A stretch of 49,027 nucleotides of DNA. Source: an uncultured Eubacteriales bacterium (GTDB taxonomy: Bacteria > Bacillota > Clostridia > Christensenellales > Aristaeellaceae). Within the stretch, counting starts at the first letter, position 1, and each line of letters starts with the position of its first letter. This document shows positions 1 through 7,261 of this stretch, one piece after another. Location of the stretch: the NCBI GenBank assembly GCA_902765735.1, contig CACXBB010000047.1, forward strand, positions 1 through 49,027. Direction: 5' to 3'. The notes under the pieces are model-generated. The model was not told where the DNA came from, did not search any database, and saw only the letters and a list, made by a program, of their open reading frames with translations. A program made the translations under genes and the position numbers.

Positions 1-170
1 GCCGCCAAAAGGCTCCCGTCATGGCCCCCTCTCCGAGGGGGCTGTCAGCGAAGCTGACTGGGGGAGTGAAGGGAGCTGGCGCGTAGCGCCTGAGGGAGTC
101 CTCCTCGAGGGGGCTGTCAGCGAAGCTGACTGGGGGAGTCCTCATTGAAGGAGTTCTTGCGCAATCCCAT
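1..170. repeat. Non-coding flank with duplicated ~34-bp repeat
   Basis: No gene is seen in this end of the window. A unit containing GGGGGCTGTCAGCGAAGCTG occurs twice (about 34-67 and 106-139). Inside each unit GTCAGC and GCTGAC form a small hairpin. The units resemble the other short palindromic repeats scattered through the window, and their function is unknown. Confidence 0.6.
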
Positions 171-204
171 AAGAAAACGGGAAGAACCTGTTTTTTCTGC
201 CCGT
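171..204 (-). terminator. Rho-independent terminator of the DUF2975 gene
   Basis: Immediately after the leftward stop codon, the minus strand reads CGGG-C-AGAA, an 8-base loop, then TTCT-T-CCCG followed by TTTTCTT. The stem has one internal mismatch and a T-run, so it fits an intrinsic terminator for the DUF2975 gene. Confidence 0.6.
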
Positions 205-668
205 CAGTCGCCGTCATCCTGGGACAGGGCGGCCTTGTGGACCAGGTGGGACAGGCACGCCGCCCCCACCGACATCGCCAGGCCCACGAAGCACAGTATC
301 GCTGAGGCCAGGGCGAGGGTCGGCACGCTGTGCCTGGTGAGCATGAAGGCCAGGTTCCCGACGAGCAAGAGCGCGGAGTCCAGGCCCGCCAGCAGCGCGA
401 TGTATTTCAGCAGCTTCGCGTTCTCCAGCGAGAAGCTGTTGTCCTTTTTGATCTCGTCCGACATCTTCCAGATGCACACCAGCACCGCATAGCAGGGCAC
501 CGCCAGCACCAACATGAATACGTTCCAGGCCGTGTGGGGCAGGTCCGGCACCTCCTCCGCCGCGTAGGCCAGATAGCGCGGCAGTATGAAGCCGAACAGC
601 GCCAGGCCGCACAGCGCGCAGCCCACCACGATCGCCTTGAGCCATATCGCCAGCTTCTTCTGATCCAT
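204..668 (-). CDS. DUF2975 family four-helix membrane protein
   Basis: The 154-residue protein is very hydrophobic, with four predicted membrane segments at about residues 9-30, 48-68, 88-110 and 118-142. A polar loop at about 70-85 contains the sequence KKDNSFSLENAKLLK. This S-F-x-x-E-N-x-x-x-L pattern between helices 2 and 3 is typical of the DUF2975 family (YoaS-like). Members are often encoded next to a small Cro/C1-type helix-turn-helix regulator. None is seen here, although it could lie beyond the left edge. The molecular function of the family is not established. The start ATG has an AGGGAGGCGTT-like ribosome site upstream. A terminator hairpin follows the stop directly, so the gene looks monocistronic. 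Confidence 0.75.
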   Translation of the reverse strand: MDQKKLAIWLKAIVVGCALCGLALFGFILPRYLAYAAEEVPDLPHTAWNVFMLVLAVPCYAVLVCIWKMSDEIKKDNSFSLENAKLLKYIALLAGLDSALLLVGNLAFMLTRHSVPTLALASAILCFVGLAMSVGAACLSHLVHKAALSQDDGD

Positions 669-803
669 TCTAACGCCTCCCTGCGGGGGTATCGCCGTAT
701 CTCATACCCTATCATACCCCCGGTTCGGGGGGGATGTCAACCGGTTAATTACAAAATAACTCCCCCGCGTCCGTTTCCGCGGGGGGAGGGGGAGGGCAAC
801 GGA

Positions 804-1496
804 TCAGTGCGCCCAGGAGTAGGCCCGGGAGATGGCCTTCTGGTGGGACTCGTTCACGCTGTCGGAGCCGTGGGTCCTGCTGCCCAGCATGTGCAGGCAG
901 AACTGGCCGTCGTAGCCGTTGTTGTGGAGGGTCTGGTCGCCGTGAGGCTTGGTGTTGAAGGAGCAGGCGATGTACTTGCCGTCCACCTTCAGTATGCCCG
1001 CCCGGGCGTCCCAGGAATAGCCCAGCTTGTACAGCTTGGCGGTATCCGCCTTGGTGGCGGGCTCCACGTCCGCGTGGTTGTGGCCGCCCATGCGCTTGAT
1101 GCGGATGCTGGTGCCGGAGCTGATGTCGTACAGCGTGGCGTATTCGCCCTCGTGGAAGGCGCTGTTGCCGCCGTCGAACCACTTGGTCGCCGTCACCCGG
1201 GCCTTCCAGGACTTTTTCTGCGCGCCGCGGGTCAGCACGGAGGTCTTCATGTACCCCGTGACCCCTTTATATGAAACCCTGGCCCAGCCGTTCTTGACCG
1301 CGGAGACCGTCACCGTGGCGCCCTTGCTGATGTCCACGTGGGTGCTGGAGGTGGACGCCTTCTGGTACAGGTTCGCGGAAGAACTGCTGACCTTCGCCTT
1401 CATGCTGGACGCAAGCGCCGGGCAGAAGTTCGCAGTCAGCAGCAGCGCGATCAGGGTCAGGCTGATGATCCTTTTGATTTTTTCTTTTGTATTCAT
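804..1496 (-). CDS. Secreted SH3b protein with C-terminal HADVEP/THGS domain
   Basis: The 230-residue protein begins with a signal peptide (cleavage probably after ALA, near residue 29). One bacterial SH3 (SH3b) domain follows at about 33-90, with the typical GWARVSYKGVTGYM core, then a C-terminal domain of about 130 residues. That domain carries NHADVEP, DTAKL, SWDAR, KPHG, GQFCLHM and SRTHGS motifs and a final HQ-AI. The same domain ends two other secreted proteins in this window (starts at 7262 and 21350). Invariant across the three are the His and Asp of HADV, the His of PHG, the Cys and His of CxH, and the His of THGS. This looks like a metal-binding or hydrolytic site, but I know of no assigned activity. 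SH3b domains usually bind peptidoglycan, so a cell-wall role is inferred. The ATG has a GGGAGG site 9 bases upstream. Confidence 0.8.
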   Translation of the reverse strand: MNTKEKIKRIISLTLIALLLTANFCPALASSMKAKVSSSSANLYQKASTSSTHVDISKGATVTVSAVKNGWARVSYKGVTGYMKTSVLTRGAQKKSWKARVTATKWFDGGNSAFHEGEYATLYDISSGTSIRIKRMGGHNHADVEPATKADTAKLYKLGYSWDARAGILKVDGKYIACSFNTKPHGDQTLHNNGYDGQFCLHMLGSRTHGSDSVNESHQKAISRAYSWAH

Positions 1497-1549
1497 AACA
1501 TGTTGCCTCCCTTGAAGAAACTGTTTTTCTTTATTTCGGAACTACTGAC

Positions 1550-1583
1550 ATTATATTACAAAATCATTTCAAAATAAATAGAT
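1550..1583 (-). promoter_or_regulatory. Promoter of the 804-1496 gene, sharing a block with the 7262 gene
   Basis: The minus strand has TATAAT at 1555-1550, preceded by TTTTGAAAT-GA-TTTTGTAA. Almost the same block (TTTTGAAAT-AG-TTTTGTAATATAAT) precedes the 7262 gene, which encodes a protein with the same C-terminal domain. The -35 element here is weak (TTTATT at 17 bases). The 5' leader would be about 50 bases. Confidence 0.65.
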
Positions 1584-1709
1584 GTATTGTAAAGACCGAA
1601 TATTGTTGAAATTCCTGCCAACTCCGTGCGATTTTTGGTCGTAGTTGACAGCCGTTGGCGGTAAAACGGCACAAAACCTTGACATTTTTTCAAAATATGC
1701 CCCCGCGAT

Positions 1710-1738
1710 TTGACGGGATGCTTATAAACGGTTATAAT
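1710..1738 (+). promoter_or_regulatory. Sigma-A type promoter for the 1807 gene
   Basis: TTGACG (1710-1715), a 17-base spacer and TATAAT (1733-1738) form a near-consensus housekeeping promoter about 65 bases before the start codon at 1807. A further TTGACA lies at 1679-1684 but lacks a matching -10. Confidence 0.8.
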
Positions 1739-1806
1739 AGATGTATCTTTGATAAAGACATGGCCACGGTCGGCGTGGCCCGCGATAGATGAGAGGAGCG
1801 TGTATC

Positions 1807-2076
1807 ATGTCGAAGAACGGCAAGAACCGGCCTTCAATCCTGAACTGGATGGGCTCGTTGATACTGTTGGGCATTCCCGGCGTCAATCTGATCTTTCTGA
1901 TCCTGAGCATCATATTCGCCAAGACCAGCGCGAAGCGCAACTTCGCCATCGCGGCGCTGCTGCTGATGGTGCTGTCGGTGGTGCTCCTTTGCGCGGCGTT
2001 CGTGGCCTTCCCGGATTACTTCACGCGCATGGCCCAGTCGCTGCGCGACGCGAGCGAGACGGTCTCCATTCCCTGA
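1807..2076 (+). CDS. Small two-helix membrane protein, unknown function
   Basis: The 89-residue protein starts at the ATG preceded by GAGAGGAG at about 9 bases. An upstream in-frame ATG at 1789 overlaps this ribosome site and was rejected. A short basic N-terminus (KNGKNRPS) is followed by two hydrophobic segments, at about residues 14-37 and 43-66, and a polar C-terminal tail of about 20 residues. The KTSAKRNF loop between the helices is positive, so both ends are probably outside or both inside. No family was recognised beyond a general resemblance to small hypothetical Firmicute membrane proteins. It has its own strong promoter and is convergent with the gene ending at 2099. Confidence 0.65.
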   Translation: MSKNGKNRPSILNWMGSLILLGIPGVNLIFLILSIIFAKTSAKRNFAIAALLLMVLSVVLLCAAFVAFPDYFTRMAQSLRDASETVSIP

Positions 2077-2089
2077 CGCGGAAAAAAAC

Positions 2090-2211
2090 GGGGCTGTCTC
2101 AAAACGCATATCGATTCATGAAACATGCGTAGGGGCGCCGATGCGGCGCCCGCCCGGGTACGAAACATTTGCGGACGCCATGAATGGCGTCCCTACGGGC
2201 GGGCGGCGCAT
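2090..2211. repeat. Dispersed GGGGCTGTCTC / GTAGGGGCG repeat, copy 1
   Basis: The element begins with GGGGCTGTCTCAAAACG and continues through AGGGGCGCCGATGCGGCGCC and GGACGCCATGAATGGCGTCC to GGGCGGGCGGCGCAT. It has inverted ends and an inner palindrome. About 60-90 bases of it match the copy at 9104-9239 in reverse orientation. It lies at the convergent junction of the 1807 and 3313 genes, and it supplies the last ~38 codons of the leftward gene. Confidence 0.75.
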
Positions 2212-3313
2212 GCTTGCCGCTGCCGCCCTGTTTGACGACGCAGAAGGTGTAGGTGGTGTGGTCGGTCTTGACGCCGGCGCTGGTCTTCATCAGGTAGTCG
2301 AAGGTGACGTGGCAGGTGAAGCAGTCGTCCGACAGCGCGTAGAACTGATCCACCGATTCGTTCTGGAACGCGATGTCGCTGTGGGGCGTGGCGTACTGGT
2401 TGCTCAGGTCGTTGAACTTCTTGCGGGCCGGGGAATCCTTGGCGCAGAACTTGAGGATGGCGTCCTTGGAGCCATCCCGGGAGGTGAACCGCGCGATGCG
2501 CTGGCCCAGCGCGTAGGCGGCCTTGGAGAACTGGGATTTGAGGGCCTCGTCCTCCCGCAGCGAACAGTTCCACACGTAGTCCGAGGGGTGCTCCAGCGCC
2601 ATGGCGGCGCCGGAAGCGTCGGCGACGGTCACCTCGGGGTCCGGGTTCGGGCTGTTGTACTCGTATCTGACCAGCATCGGCGCCTCCACGCTGGAGGGCA
2701 GGAAGCCCTCCTCGAACAGCGGCGTCTCGGTGGCCGTGGCGTTGGCGGTGGACACCGCTTCGCCGTCCACGGTGACCGCGTAGCCCTTCGGCGCGGTGAT
2801 GGTGCAGGCGTAGGTGGCGGCGGGCACGTATTCCTCGGGGGCCTCGTCGTGGTTCTCCACGGCCACGTAGGTGGTCACCGCGCCCAGCGTCCACAGCTTG
2901 CTGCCCCGGGAGGTGGTCTCGCCGTTGGGCACCACGGTGAAGGAGGCGAAGCGCTCGCCGTCCAGGGTGACGTTGTAGCGGTGCACGTCCTCGTCCGAGG
3001 TGAAGGACTCCGACCAGGAGACCGCCTTGCCCTCGGCGATCTTGCTCAGGTTCTCCACGTAGAAGGCCTTGTCGCCCTGGGCGATCTGCCCGGCGGACTT
3101 GTCCAGCGCGTAGATGTTCGAGAAGTCCTTGGCCTCGAACAGCTTGGCGACCTCCCGGGCCACGTAGATGGGCTGGGCGGACTCCACGTCCCGCAGCACG
3201 GTCATCAGCCACACCGTGCCCAGCAGGATCAGCACCACCGCCACGGCCAGGCAGGTGAAGTACACGCGATAGAACTTGCTGTCCAGCAGGTTCGTCTTTT
3301 TTTCCTTGCTCAT
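2099..3313 (-). CDS. Membrane-anchored PEGA/NTF2-like protein, C-terminus replaced by repeat
   Basis: The 404-residue protein has a short cytoplasmic N-terminus and one membrane helix (about 16-40). A large exterior part has an N-terminal alpha/beta region and a PEGA-like segment near residues 170-185 (ITAPKGYAVTVDGE). Its C-terminal half resembles NTF2-like folds (FYALSDDCFTCHVTFDY). It is a clear paralogue of the product of 4545-5810. The paralogue ends in TGKLYNLTFN, but here the reading frame runs at GSGK into a dispersed repeat and ends with about 38 unrelated residues. It is the last gene of a four-gene leftward set, 11 bases after the glycosidase at 3325. The GAGGGAGGGCGTT ribosome site is good. 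Function is unknown; an extracellular role linked to the adjacent phosphodiester glycosidase is inferred. Confidence 0.7.
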   Translation of the reverse strand: MSKEKKTNLLDSKFYRVYFTCLAVAVVLILLGTVWLMTVLRDVESAQPIYVAREVAKLFEAKDFSNIYALDKSAGQIAQGDKAFYVENLSKIAEGKAVSWSESFTSDEDVHRYNVTLDGERFASFTVVPNGETTSRGSKLWTLGAVTTYVAVENHDEAPEEYVPAATYACTITAPKGYAVTVDGEAVSTANATATETPLFEEGFLPSSVEAPMLVRYEYNSPNPDPEVTVADASGAAMALEHPSDYVWNCSLREDEALKSQFSKAAYALGQRIARFTSRDGSKDAILKFCAKDSPARKKFNDLSNQYATPHSDIAFQNESVDQFYALSDDCFTCHVTFDYLMKTSAGVKTDHTTYTFCVVKQGGSGKHAPPARRDAIHGVRKCFVPGRAPHRRPYACFMNRYAF

Positions 3314-3324
3314 AACGCCCTCCC

Positions 3325-4521
3325 TCAGCGCACGATGAACGCCGTCGGCATCTCGCGGGAGCCGGTCAGCACCACGCCGTTGTTGAGGTAATTGCCCCGG
3401 TAGTACATGAGGGACGAGGAACCGCCGTCCAGGTTGATGGCGTTCACCGCGCCGTACTCCACCATGACCTTGATCAGGTCGGAGTAGGTCGCGCCCAGGC
3501 TGGAGGCCTGGCGGCCGTCGATGACCAGCATCAGCACCGCGCCGTCGGCCCTCTGGCCGATGGCCGTGCGGGGGTTCAGCCCCGAGCTCTGGCCCTTGAC
3601 GTTGGCGGGTTCGCCGTTGACGATCAGCCGTGGGCCGAAGGTGATGGCGTCGCGGATGCCCTTCTTCTTGGCCTCGCTGGCGGACATCTTGCTGATGATC
3701 ATCACGTCGTCCTGGTTGAAGCCCACGGTGGCGTAGAAGTCGCCGGAGTCCCCGCCGGTGTGCATCAGCTTGCCGTTGGAGACCACCAGGCCGATGGGCG
3801 TGCCGCCGTTGCCGGCGCCGCCGGCATCCTCGAAGCCGCCGCCGTTGATGGCCGCGACGGCGTCATAGCGCTTGGCGATGTCCTTCAGTTGCAGGCCCTT
3901 CTGGCGGGTGAAGCTGTCCCGGCAGGTGCCGCAGGTGACCCGTGAGGGGTCGTACACCACCATCATGTAGCCCTTGTAGGTGCCGCCCTGCACTTGGAAC
4001 ACGTCGATGCCGTCCTCCGAGAGCAGCAGGTTCTCCGGCGGGGCCGTGACCACGGGGGTGGCCTCCGCCTCGAGGGCGGCGTCAGGGTCCGGCGTCGGAG
4101 TGGGCTTTGCAATGACGATCAGGGAGGTGTCGGTCTCGCTGTCGCCGGTGTCCACCGCGTTGCGGGCGATGATGGCGTCCATCTCGCTGGCGCTGTAATA
4201 CAGGCGCGGCACGAATTTCAGCGCGCTGGTCTCTAGCATGGACATGGTCAGCAGGTCGCCGGTGGAGGGGGAGGGCCCCCTGAACGCCGCCCAGCCCGCC
4301 GCCAGCGCCGCCGCCAGGATCACGCCGATCACCGTCAGCACCGACAGCGTGACGCGCCAGGCGATGCGGCGGACGCGGGCCTTGTGCCTGCGCTCCGCCT
4401 TGGTCAGCGGCTTTTCGGGCCGGTTGCCGGAAAACCGGGCCTTGACGCCGTCCAGAGTCCCCGCAAAATCCACCTTCGGCAGATTGAGCTTGGGCTTCTT
4501 TTTCTGTGATTTCTTTGCCAT
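3325..4521 (-). CDS. Phosphodiester glycosidase (NAGPA domain) membrane protein
   Basis: The 398-residue protein has a Lys-rich cytoplasmic N-terminus, a membrane helix at about 60-82, a linker with a Pro/Thr-rich stretch (PTPTPDPDA), and a C-terminal NAGPA (DUF2233, phosphodiester glycosidase) domain from about residue 190 to the end. Typical motifs are AAINGGGF, SGLNPRTAIGQ, LMLVIDGRQ and NAINLDGGSSS. Family members cleave sugar-phosphodiester bonds, as in the lysosomal uncovering enzyme, and bacterial ones often act on wall or exopolysaccharide glycans; the substrate here is unknown. The ATG at 4521 has AGGAG 10 bases upstream, and an in-frame TTG further out was rejected. It is a close paralogue of the gene at 5823-7025, and each is followed by a PEGA/NTF2-like partner. 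So the pair arose by tandem duplication of a two-gene module. Confidence 0.85.
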   Translation of the reverse strand: MAKKSQKKKPKLNLPKVDFAGTLDGVKARFSGNRPEKPLTKAERRHKARVRRIAWRVTLSVLTVIGVILAAALAAGWAAFRGPSPSTGDLLTMSMLETSALKFVPRLYYSASEMDAIIARNAVDTGDSETDTSLIVIAKPTPTPDPDAALEAEATPVVTAPPENLLLSEDGIDVFQVQGGTYKGYMMVVYDPSRVTCGTCRDSFTRQKGLQLKDIAKRYDAVAAINGGGFEDAGGAGNGGTPIGLVVSNGKLMHTGGDSGDFYATVGFNQDDVMIISKMSASEAKKKGIRDAITFGPRLIVNGEPANVKGQSSGLNPRTAIGQRADGAVLMLVIDGRQASSLGATYSDLIKVMVEYGAVNAINLDGGSSSLMYYRGNYLNNGVVLTGSREMPTAFIVR

Positions 4522-4544
4522 GGTATGTAAACTCCTGCTCAGGA

Positions 4545-5810
4545 TCAATTAAACGTCAGGTTGTACAGCTTCCCCGTCCCGTGGTACTTTGTGATGCAGA
4601 AGGTGTACTCGGTGTGATAGGGGTAGTCGTTGTCGCGCACGGAGGTGATGATGAAGTCAAAGCTCACGTGGCAGGTGAAGCAGTCGTCGGACAGCACGTA
4701 GAACTGGGACACCGTCATGTCCTTGAAGGACACGCTCTTGTGGGTGGGGGCCCAGCGGTTGGAGAAGCGCTTGAGCTGGGTCTCCGCCGGGGAGCCGGGG
4801 ACGGTGCTGTCCAGCACCGCGCCCTGGGAGAGGTCCTGGCTGGTGAACTTGGCGATGCGCTGGGCCAGCTTGCCCACGGCGTCCTCGCACCTGGCCTTTA
4901 TGTCGGCGTCCTCCCCGGGGAGGCACACCCAGATGTTCTCGCTGGACTCGCTGACGGCCATCTGTGCGCCGGCTGCGTCGGTGACGGCGATCTGCGGCTG
5001 TTCGCTTTCGGAATTGAAGCCGTACTCCGTAAGCGTCGGCGCGGTCACGCCCTTGGGCAGCTCGAACTTATCCGGCAGTACGGAGATGTCCCTGCGGATG
5101 ATGTCCGTCTCGGTCAGAGGAGTGCCGTCGATTGTGACGGCGCAGCCCGCCGGGGCCTGTATGCGGCAGGTCGCCATGCCGGGGTCGTTGGCCTGCGCGG
5201 CGCTCTCGGTGATCACGTTGGTGGTGATGCTCCCCAGCTTCCACAGGGTGTTGCCGTGGGCGGTGGTCTCGCCGCTGGGCACCAGCGTGAAGTCCGCGAA
5301 TTTGTCGCTGTCCAGGGTCACGGTGTAGCGCCGCTGCCCCTCGGACTCCGAGGCGAAGGACCAGCCCACCCGCTTGCCCGCGGACACGCCCCGGAGGCTG
5401 TTCACGTAAAACGCCTTGTCGCCGCCGGAGATGGCCTGCGCGGAGGTGTCGGCATCGTAGACGGCGTCGTAGTTGCCGTCCTCGAACAGCTTTGCCACGT
5501 CCTCGGCCACATGGCTGGGCTGGGCGATTTCGTAGTCCGCCACCACGCCGTTGAGCCAGTGAAGTCCGATGAATATGGCGATCAGCGCCACGGCCACGAC
5601 GCCGAAGTAGATCCGGTAAAACCAGCTGTCGAACAGCTTAACGAACCGCCCCGGCAGGGTCTTCAGGCGCTTCGGGAGATCCGCGAACCAGTCCACCAGC
5701 TTCCCCAGCCACTCGGGCAGATCGTCCTCCGGCTGCGGCCGCGGACGCTTCTTCGCCGCGGGGGGCTTTGCGCCCGCCGGACGGGGCTTCGGCTTGCTCT
5801 TGTCTTGCAT
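4545..5810 (-). CDS. Membrane-anchored PEGA/NTF2-like protein, intact paralogue
   Basis: The 421-residue protein has a Pro/Lys-rich cytoplasmic tail (residues 1-50), an amphipathic stretch, one membrane helix at about 70-92, and an exterior region matching the 2099-3313 product from end to end. Shared landmarks are AKLFE, GDKAFYV, RYTVTLD, the PEGA-like IQAPAGCAVTIDG, QRIAKFTSQD and FYVLSDDCFTCHVSFDF. The conserved Cys pair in CFTC may form a disulfide outside the cell. It ends naturally at GTGKLYNLTFN, which shows where its paralogue was altered. It lies 12 bases after the phosphodiester glycosidase gene. No function is known; co-duplication with the glycosidase suggests a shared complex or pathway. 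Confidence 0.7.
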   Translation of the reverse strand: MQDKSKPKPRPAGAKPPAAKKRPRPQPEDDLPEWLGKLVDWFADLPKRLKTLPGRFVKLFDSWFYRIYFGVVAVALIAIFIGLHWLNGVVADYEIAQPSHVAEDVAKLFEDGNYDAVYDADTSAQAISGGDKAFYVNSLRGVSAGKRVGWSFASESEGQRRYTVTLDSDKFADFTLVPSGETTAHGNTLWKLGSITTNVITESAAQANDPGMATCRIQAPAGCAVTIDGTPLTETDIIRRDISVLPDKFELPKGVTAPTLTEYGFNSESEQPQIAVTDAAGAQMAVSESSENIWVCLPGEDADIKARCEDAVGKLAQRIAKFTSQDLSQGAVLDSTVPGSPAETQLKRFSNRWAPTHKSVSFKDMTVSQFYVLSDDCFTCHVSFDFIITSVRDNDYPYHTEYTFCITKYHGTGKLYNLTFN

Positions 5811-5822
5811 GTATTCTCTCCC

Positions 5823-7025
5823 TTATCTCACGACAAACCCCGTCGGCATCTTCCGTGAGCCCGTCAGTATGACGCCGCGATTCAGGTATTCGCCCTTATA
5901 GTACATCAGCGACGAGGAGCCGCCGTCGAGGTTACAGGCGTTGACGGCGCCGTACTCCAGCAGCACGCTGATGAGGTCGGCGTAGGTGGCGCCCAGGCTG
6001 GAGGCCTGCCGGCCGTCGATGACCAGCATCAGCACCGCGCCGTCGGCGCGCTGGCCGATGGCGGTGCGGGGGTTGAGGCCGGAGCTGGCGCCCCGGACCT
6101 CCGCGCCCTTGCCGTTGACCACCAGCGCCGGCCCGAAGGACAGCGCGTCCCGCAGGCCCTTCTTCTCGGCCTCGGCGGAGGTCATCTTGCCGATGATCAG
6201 CTTGTTGTCCCTGTTGAAGCCCACCACGGTGTTGTGATCCTCGTCGGAGGTGGACTTGTTGAGCAGCTTGCCCTCGGAGATCACCAGCCCGATGGGTTTT
6301 CCGCCGTTGCCCACGCCGCCGCTGTCGGAGAAGCCGCCGCCGTTGACCGCAGCCACGGCGTCGTAGCGCTGGGCGATCTCGTAGAGCTCCATGCCGGGCT
6401 TGGAGGAGAAGTTCTCGCGGCACACGCCGGTGATGACCCGCGAGGGGTCCTGCACCACCATCATCCAGCCGTTGTAGGTCGCGCCCTGCACGTCGAAGAT
6501 CTCGATGCCGTCCTCGGAGAACAGCAGGTTCGTGGGCTTGGGCGTGGCGCGCAGCGCCGCCTCGCTGCCGGGCTCCGGTGTGGGCCCGGCGATGACGATC
6601 ATGTCCGTGTCGGTCTCGTTGTCCAGCGCGCCCACCTCGTTGCGGGCCACGATCTCGGCGACCTCGGCCTTGCTGTAATACAGCCGGGGCACGAACTTGA
6701 GGGCGCTGGTCTCCAGCATCGATACCGTCAGAAGGTCGCCCAGCGACCGCGACGGCCCCTTGAAGGCCACCCACCCCGCACCCAGCGCCGCCACGAGGAT
6801 CAGCACGACCGCCGTCAAGAGCGACAGTCCCGCGCGCCCGAGGATCGTTTTCAGCTTTTTCTTCTTCGCCTGCCGCGCCCGCGCCGCGCGCTGTTCGGCG
6901 CGGTTCATGGGCCGGGCGGCGGCCTTCGGCTTCCTTTTCACGGGGCCCGCCGTCGCGCCGCGCTTCCCGGTCTGCGCCGGGGCCGTGCGCCTTATGGGCG
7001 CGGGCCGCTTGTTGCTCTCCTGCAT
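5823..7025 (-). CDS. Phosphodiester glycosidase (NAGPA domain), first gene of duplicated module
   Basis: This 400-residue paralogue of the 3325-4521 product has the same layout. A very basic cytoplasmic tail (Arg/Lys/Ala/Pro-rich, residues 1-60) is followed by a membrane helix at about 65-90, a variable linker, and a NAGPA/phosphodiester glycosidase domain from about 190. The motifs are AAVNGGGF, GLNPRTAIGQRA, LMLVIDGRQ and NLDGGSSS. The ATG at 7025 has AAGGA about 7 bases upstream; longer in-frame extensions run through the promoter and were rejected. It is the first gene of the set 7025-2099 and has an extended -10 promoter upstream. The order glycosidase, partner, glycosidase, partner indicates a module duplication followed by divergence of the linkers and basic tails. 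Confidence 0.85.
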   Translation of the reverse strand: MQESNKRPAPIRRTAPAQTGKRGATAGPVKRKPKAAARPMNRAEQRAARARQAKKKKLKTILGRAGLSLLTAVVLILVAALGAGWVAFKGPSRSLGDLLTVSMLETSALKFVPRLYYSKAEVAEIVARNEVGALDNETDTDMIVIAGPTPEPGSEAALRATPKPTNLLFSEDGIEIFDVQGATYNGWMMVVQDPSRVITGVCRENFSSKPGMELYEIAQRYDAVAAVNGGGFSDSGGVGNGGKPIGLVISEGKLLNKSTSDEDHNTVVGFNRDNKLIIGKMTSAEAEKKGLRDALSFGPALVVNGKGAEVRGASSGLNPRTAIGQRADGAVLMLVIDGRQASSLGATYADLISVLLEYGAVNACNLDGGSSSLMYYKGEYLNRGVILTGSRKMPTGFVVR

Positions 7026-7091
7026 GGATATTTCCTTCGCCCGCGAAGGGGCTCTTCCTTTATATACGCATCTGTCGTGACATACGGAATT

Positions 7092-7100
7092 ATTATACCA
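7092..7100 (-). promoter_or_regulatory. Extended -10 promoter of the glycosidase module
   Basis: The minus strand reads TGGTATAAT (7100-7092), an extended -10 with a perfect TATAAT, about 65 bases before the ATG at 7025. No good -35 is present (ACCATC at 17 bases), which agrees with reliance on the TGn extension. Confidence 0.65.
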
Positions 7101-7201
7101 TTGATTCACCAATTGATGGTTGTTTTACTGTTAACAGAGACGATTGTTACAGAATAACGCAAAATTGACACAAAAATGGGCGTAAATTTGACGTTGAAGT
7201 C

Positions 7202-7230
7202 TTGATTTTGAAATAGTTTTGTAATATAAT
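7202..7230 (+). promoter_or_regulatory. Promoter of the 7262 gene with shared TTTTGAAAT block
   Basis: TTGATT (7202-7207), a 17-base spacer and TATAAT (7225-7230). The spacer TTGAAATAGTTTTGTAA nearly matches that of the promoter at 1550-1583, which drives the related secreted protein. Confidence 0.75.
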
Positions 7231-7261
7231 AGGGCCAATGATGAATTTGGAGGCAACCGTT

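Noticed and set aside
330-1274. Long open frames opposite real genes (also at 2141, 4506, 9406, 13628, 15478, 17083, 29720, 31187, 45836)
   Set aside because: They are antisense shadows of GC-rich genes, rich in Gly/Val/His/Arg without domains, and lack ribosome sites. The opposite strand has recognisable proteins.
4522-4548. Longer glycosidase starting with TTG at 4548
   Set aside because: It overlaps the ribosome site AGGAG that serves the ATG at 4521 and adds no conserved residues.
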